From: JAXHUM01 sp034189325
GTDB taxonomy: Bacteria > Desulfobacterota > DSM-4660 > Desulfatiglandales > Desulfatiglandaceae
Direction: 5' to 3'
DNA: 7,929 nt
Assembly: GCA_034189325.1 (NCBI GenBank)
Contig: JAXHUM010000052.1
Location: 1-7,929 of the forward strand
This document shows positions 5,138 to 7,929 of this stretch, piece after piece. Both the position numbers and the translations under genes were made by a program. How positions within the stretch are numbered: the first letter of the stretch is position 1; each line of letters opens with the position of its first letter. The notes under the pieces were generated by a model. It did not search any database, was not told where the DNA came from, and saw nothing but the letters and a program-made list of their open reading frames with translations.

Positions 5138-5708
5138 TCCCTTCCTTAAAAATTGGGAGAGATTCACTCTTCCGGCCTGCATGTCTTTTTTGGGTATGGC
5201 CCTGGGCGCGTTTATTCTGAGTTCGTGCGTTGGTGCACCCGCTCATAGAACATCAGGGGATTATCATCTCATTGAAGAGGTCCCCTTTTATCAAATGGAC
5301 TCTTACCAATGCGGTCCGGCCTCCCTTGCAGCGGTTATGAACTATTGGAAGGCAGATGTTTTGCCGGGAGATATTGCCGCTGAGATATATAGCCAATCAG
5401 CACAAGGGACCCTGGGTATAGACATGGCCATGTATGCCAAAAGTAAAGGTTTCCATGCTAAGCAGTATAAAGGCAATATTGAAGACATCAGGTATAACAT
5501 ACGCTCAGGTTATCCGGTTATTGTCCTGATTGATTATGGCTTTTGGGTTTATCAAAAAAACCATTTCATGGTTATCGTCGGTTACAATGATCAAGGAATC
5601 TTTACGAACTCAGTCAAAGGCACGATACTTGTGACATGGAAACGGTTTGTCAAACTATGGTCCAAAACAGGTTCGTGGACCTTGTTAATATCACCCAAGC
5701 ATTCATAG
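5127..5708 (+). CDS. PA2778-like C39-fold cysteine peptidase lipoprotein
   Basis: A papain-like cysteine peptidase related to the C39 (double-glycine) peptidases and to PA2778, but without a transporter domain. The motif QMDSYQCGPASLAAVMNYW carries the oxyanion Gln and the catalytic Cys61 (numbering from the TTG at 5127). NHFMVIVGYN carries the catalytic His145, and TNS (159-161) is where the third residue is expected. The N-terminus has a hydrophobic run ending in LSSC, a lipobox with lipidated Cys33, so it should be anchored in the envelope. The start is uncertain. ATG 5181 leaves a short, uncharged signal and no ribosome binding site. GTG 5043 gives a long serine-rich extension. TTG 5127 (after AAAAAGGG, overlapping the previous stop by 11 bases) gives a signal with K and R before the core. 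It is an operon with its neighbours. Confidence 0.8.
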   Translation: MSNNPFLKNWERFTLPACMSFLGMALGAFILSSCVGAPAHRTSGDYHLIEEVPFYQMDSYQCGPASLAAVMNYWKADVLPGDIAAEIYSQSAQGTLGIDMAMYAKSKGFHAKQYKGNIEDIRYNIRSGYPVIVLIDYGFWVYQKNHFMVIVGYNDQGIFTNSVKGTILVTWKRFVKLWSKTGSWTLLISPKHS

Positions 5709-5766
5709 TCCTCTTAGCTATATCAGAACAGACCGGAGAAACCAAAAGGGTAGGCGGAAGATCAGG

Positions 5767-6288
5767 ATGCAACACAGTTCGAGATTAGCGGCGCACACAC
5801 ACAAAAAAATCGTTTCTTTGGCCCTCGGTGCTTTGCTGATTCTGCAGTGTTTGAGTTGTTCGTTTCCGAGGGTCAGTGTTCTTGAAGATCCGCTCACACC
5901 TGAAGAGCATTTGAACCTTGGAGTTGCTTATGAGAAAAGAGGTGAATTGGACAGCGCCATAAAGGAATATAAACTGGCTGCAGGAGAACACCCATTGGCC
6001 TATCTCTATTTGGGCACGGCACACTTCAGGATAAATGAGTTCAACAAAGCGGAACACTACTTCAAGAAATCCATTACCGAGTCACCGGAACATGCCGATG
6101 CCTATAATAACCTCGCCTGGCTCTACTATGTCAAAAAGACTAATCTGAATAGAGCAGAGAAACTTGCCCTCAAGGCCATTGAACTCAATCCTTCAAAGAG
6201 AGATATTTACGACGACACGTTGAATAAAATAAGAGAACTCATGAAATCCGTTATCCAAGACAGCCCGGTGGAGAACCCCTCTGAATGA
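5767..6288 (+). CDS. TPR-repeat protein, probable lipoprotein, partner of the PA2778-like peptidase
   Basis: A 173-residue protein with a basic N-terminus (residues 1-14), a hydrophobic segment (16-29) and C31 in CLSC. This is an imperfect lipobox because -3 is Cys, so lipidation is likely but not certain. Three tetratricopeptide repeats follow: about 46-75 (NLGVAYEKRGELDSAIKEY), 77-107 (LYLGTAHFRINEFNKAEHYF) and 110-142 (AYNNLAWLYYVKKTNLNRAE), then a capping helix. TPRs bind partner proteins or peptides. The gene starts 58 bases after the peptidase stop, with GGAAG at 5756-5760. From memory, Pseudomonas PA2778 joins a C39-like domain and TPRs in one chain, so this looks like the split counterpart, probably acting with the peptidase at the membrane. 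Confidence 0.85.
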   Translation: MQHSSRLAAHTHKKIVSLALGALLILQCLSCSFPRVSVLEDPLTPEEHLNLGVAYEKRGELDSAIKEYKLAAGEHPLAYLYLGTAHFRINEFNKAEHYFKKSITESPEHADAYNNLAWLYYVKKTNLNRAEKLALKAIELNPSKRDIYDDTLNKIRELMKSVIQDSPVENPSE

Positions 6289-6360
6289 TCACTTCATAGA
6301 GTAGTATTCCTGATATCTACGACCGAGAAGCAGTGTAAAAAACCTTCTGGAATGATGGAG

Positions 6361-6810
6361 TCAACCCTTGGGCACAAGCTTGTCCTTTCGAACGGCCATA
6401 AGGGTAACCATGGCCTTGGCAACCAGGGTCTCGTCTTCGCCTCTTTTATCAAAGACCTCTGATTCCGATATAAGTATCTGACTGCCTTCCCTGATTATAC
6501 TGGACTTACAAGTCAGGGCGTCACCAAAGGCAGGTCTTAGAAAATTGATCTTAAACTCAATAGTCAGGATCTGAAAGATCTCAGGCACAATTGTAAAGGC
6601 CGAATACCCCGCCGTATGATCCGCCATAGTGGCCATGACACCTGCATGGATAAAACCATCCTGCTGTCTGTGATGCTCCTCAATAATAACTGATGACTGG
6701 AAATACCCTCTCGCGATGACCTCGGCCTCGAACTGACAATAGGCGATAAATCCTCGACTGTAGTCTTCTCGAAGGAAGGCCTTCCTCTTTTCTGAAATAT
6801 CTTCTTTCAT
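6361..6810 (-). CDS. PaaI-type hotdog-fold thioesterase
   Basis: A 149-residue cytoplasmic protein of the PaaI/acyl-CoA thioesterase hotdog superfamily, which hydrolyses acyl- or aryl-CoA thioesters. The diagnostic segment is HRQQDGFIHAGVMATMADHTAG (from residue 47, shown here in part: QQDGFIHAGVM then ADHTAG): H55-A-G is followed by D64 at the position of the catalytic acid in PaaI. The second half (LTIEFKINFLRPAFGD, then AKAMVTLMAV) gives the expected strands. The start at 6810 (ATG, with AGG 6 nt upstream) gives the usual family length. An upstream ATG at 6855 would add 15 non-family-like residues and has its purine run only 1-2 nt away. The upstream glycosyltransferase gene ends 18 bases before 6855, so they are probably co-transcribed, although the functions have no obvious link. 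It converges on the TPR gene. Confidence 0.82.
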   Translation of the reverse strand: MKEDISEKRKAFLREDYSRGFIAYCQFEAEVIARGYFQSSVIIEEHHRQQDGFIHAGVMATMADHTAGYSAFTIVPEIFQILTIEFKINFLRPAFGDALTCKSSIIREGSQILISESEVFDKRGEDETLVAKAMVTLMAVRKDKLVPKG

Positions 6811-6873
6811 ACCAAACCTACTGCAAGAGAGTCTCAATTCTGGAGGATCTTGCATTCCCTACAAAGGGAGAAA

Positions 6874-7929
6874 TCAACTCCGTTCCATCAGGACATCTTC
6901 CCAGGCCTTTATCAGGGTTGATTTGTCAAAAAGACTCCTAGCCCTGTTCCTTGCGGCCTCGGCCATCTCCTTTCTATGTTGGGGATTTGTCAACAGTCCT
7001 TCAATAGCTTCAGCAATTGCCCTGGAATCGCCCACATTGACGAGAATGCCGGTTTTGCCATCCTCAATAATCTCGTCCGGACCATAAGGGCATCGAGTGG
7101 AGACAGCCGGTATACCCAAGCCCTGCGCTTCAATAAGGGCATTCGGCAGCCCTTCATGATCGCTTGTCATCACAAAGACCGTTGCCTGCCGCATCAGTGC
7201 GTAAGGGTTTTGCTGGAATCCCAGAAGTTTCACGGAATCACCCAATCCCCGTGCCGCAATATCCCTGGCTGTTTTTTCCCTTAGCGGGCCATCACCACAG
7301 ATCCACAACACCGCCGGTGTGTGACGACGCACCTGGGCAAAGCTCTCCAGAAGCACATCAGGCCTCTTTTGATTGTCCAAACGTCCCACACTGATCACAA
7401 CAGGGATATCAGAATTATGTAATAGATCAAAGGGTTGTTGAGACAATTGATCAATGAATTCGAAGTCCGTTGGGTTGTAGATCGTGTGTATACGACCCTC
7501 AGCAAAAGGATAAGAGCTCTTGACCCCCAGGGCAAGCCCTTCAGAGTTTGTTATAAGTCTGTCAACTTGTGAATAAGTAAATCTGTTCCATCCGTCAATT
7601 AGGACTTGAAACCAACCACAGGCCTCAAATGCTGGATCATTACCAACTCGAGCAATCCAGATTGGTTTAGCAGGACATTGCGTAAGGGCGAGCCCCGTCA
7701 TTCTGTTAATATAAGCGATTGTACTCAGGACGATACGAGGTCTGGTTTGTTCTATAATTCGACGAAGACGGAAAATAGCCTGCCAAAAGTGCCAAGGTTT
7801 CTGTTTGTCCAATGACATAACAGGGACGTAGTCCGGCAAAAAATAGTCTCTGTCATCATGGACAAGGCAAAGCATCAATTTGAATTTGTCACGGTTGAGA
7901 TGAGATAGGAGAGTACTGGTGAAACGCTC
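6874..7929 (-). CDS. family 4 (GT-B) glycosyltransferase, 5' end outside the window
   Basis: The last 351 residues of a retaining GT4-type glycosyltransferase, probably for cell-surface polysaccharide or lipid-linked glycan. The frame is open to the right edge: the first visible residues (ERFTSTLLSHLNRDKFKL) look like the usual start of a GT-B N-domain just after a GGAER-type motif, so the true start lies beyond 7929 and the ATG near 7875 is internal. The C-terminal Rossmann domain shows VISVGRLDNQKRPDVLLESF (visible residues about 178-197) and the E-x7-E signature EGLPNALIE (E259, E267). Then GPDEII and GKTGILV follow, which bind the nucleotide sugar. No membrane segment is visible. The donor and acceptor cannot be predicted. 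The thioesterase gene follows closely on the same strand. Confidence 0.9.
   Translation of the reverse strand, partial: ERFTSTLLSHLNRDKFKLMLCLVHDDRDYFLPDYVPVMSLDKQKPWHFWQAIFRLRRIIEQTRPRIVLSTIAYINRMTGLALTQCPAKPIWIARVGNDPAFEACGWFQVLIDGWNRFTYSQVDRLITNSEGLALGVKSSYPFAEGRIHTIYNPTDFEFIDQLSQQPFDLLHNSDIPVVISVGRLDNQKRPDVLLESFAQVRRHTPAVLWICGDGPLREKTARDIAARGLGDSVKLLGFQQNPYALMRQATVFVMTSDHEGLPNALIEAQGLGIPAVSTRCPYGPDEIIEDGKTGILVNVGDSRAIAEAIEGLLTNPQHRKEMAEAARNRARSLFDKSTLIKAWEDVLMERS

Noticed and set aside
6289..6360. Bidirectional terminator between the convergent TPR and thioesterase genes
   Set aside because: There is an A6 run (T6 on the minus strand, 6337-6342), but only a 3-bp stem can be drawn beside it.

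Overview
The window looks like a chromosomal segment from an anaerobic, moderate-GC bacterium, most plausibly a member of the Desulfobacterota (sulfate-reducing or syntrophic deltaproteobacteria-like lineages). That placement is inference from gene content: a minimal two-gene IscU/IscS-type pair, a stand-alone alpha subunit of an ADP-forming acyl-CoA synthetase, and a PA2778/PA2779-type module, all with strong Shine-Dalgarno sequences and sigma70-like promoters. There is no rRNA, tRNA, CRISPR array, insertion sequence or phage gene.

Layout, left to right. Positions 1-503 are AT-rich and non-coding, ending in a good sigma70-like promoter (359-387). Next come an IscU/NifU-type Fe-S scaffold with an added C-terminal zinc ribbon (504-1034) and, 4 bases later, an IscS/NifS-like protein (1039-2217). 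This second protein has lost the PLP-binding lysine and most other PLP and substrate contacts but keeps the persulfide-loop cysteine. A 208-base gap with a repeated CCCGGGT dyad leads to the acyl-CoA synthetase alpha subunit, best started at a TTG with a strong ribosome binding site (2426-3880). A near-consensus promoter overlapped by an inverted repeat, and a structured leader of about 140 nt, precede a 51-residue four-cysteine protein (4117-4272). Positions 4273-4663 hold hairpins but no gene.

From 4748 to 6288 there is a three-gene envelope cluster. It encodes a PA2779-like small exported membrane protein, a PA2778-like C39-fold cysteine peptidase lipoprotein, and a TPR protein probably exported or lipidated. 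From memory, peptidase and TPR are one polypeptide in Pseudomonas PA2778, whereas here they are separate. On the minus strand, convergent with this cluster, lie a PaaI-type hotdog thioesterase (6361-6810 or 6855) and a family-4 glycosyltransferase that runs off the right edge of the window (6874 to beyond 7929).

The most notable observations are: (1) an apparently PLP-less 'cysteine desulfurase' paired with a zinc-ribbon IscU, suggesting Fe-S assembly that does not take sulfur from cysteine in the usual way; (2) a Gly-Gly/transmembrane/basic-tail C-terminus on the PA2779-like protein, encoded next to a Gly-Gly-type (C39-fold) peptidase, suggesting a protease-substrate pair; (3) an operator-overlapped promoter and structured leader driving a tiny cysteine-cluster protein. 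Function assignments rest on motif recognition by eye, not on database searches.
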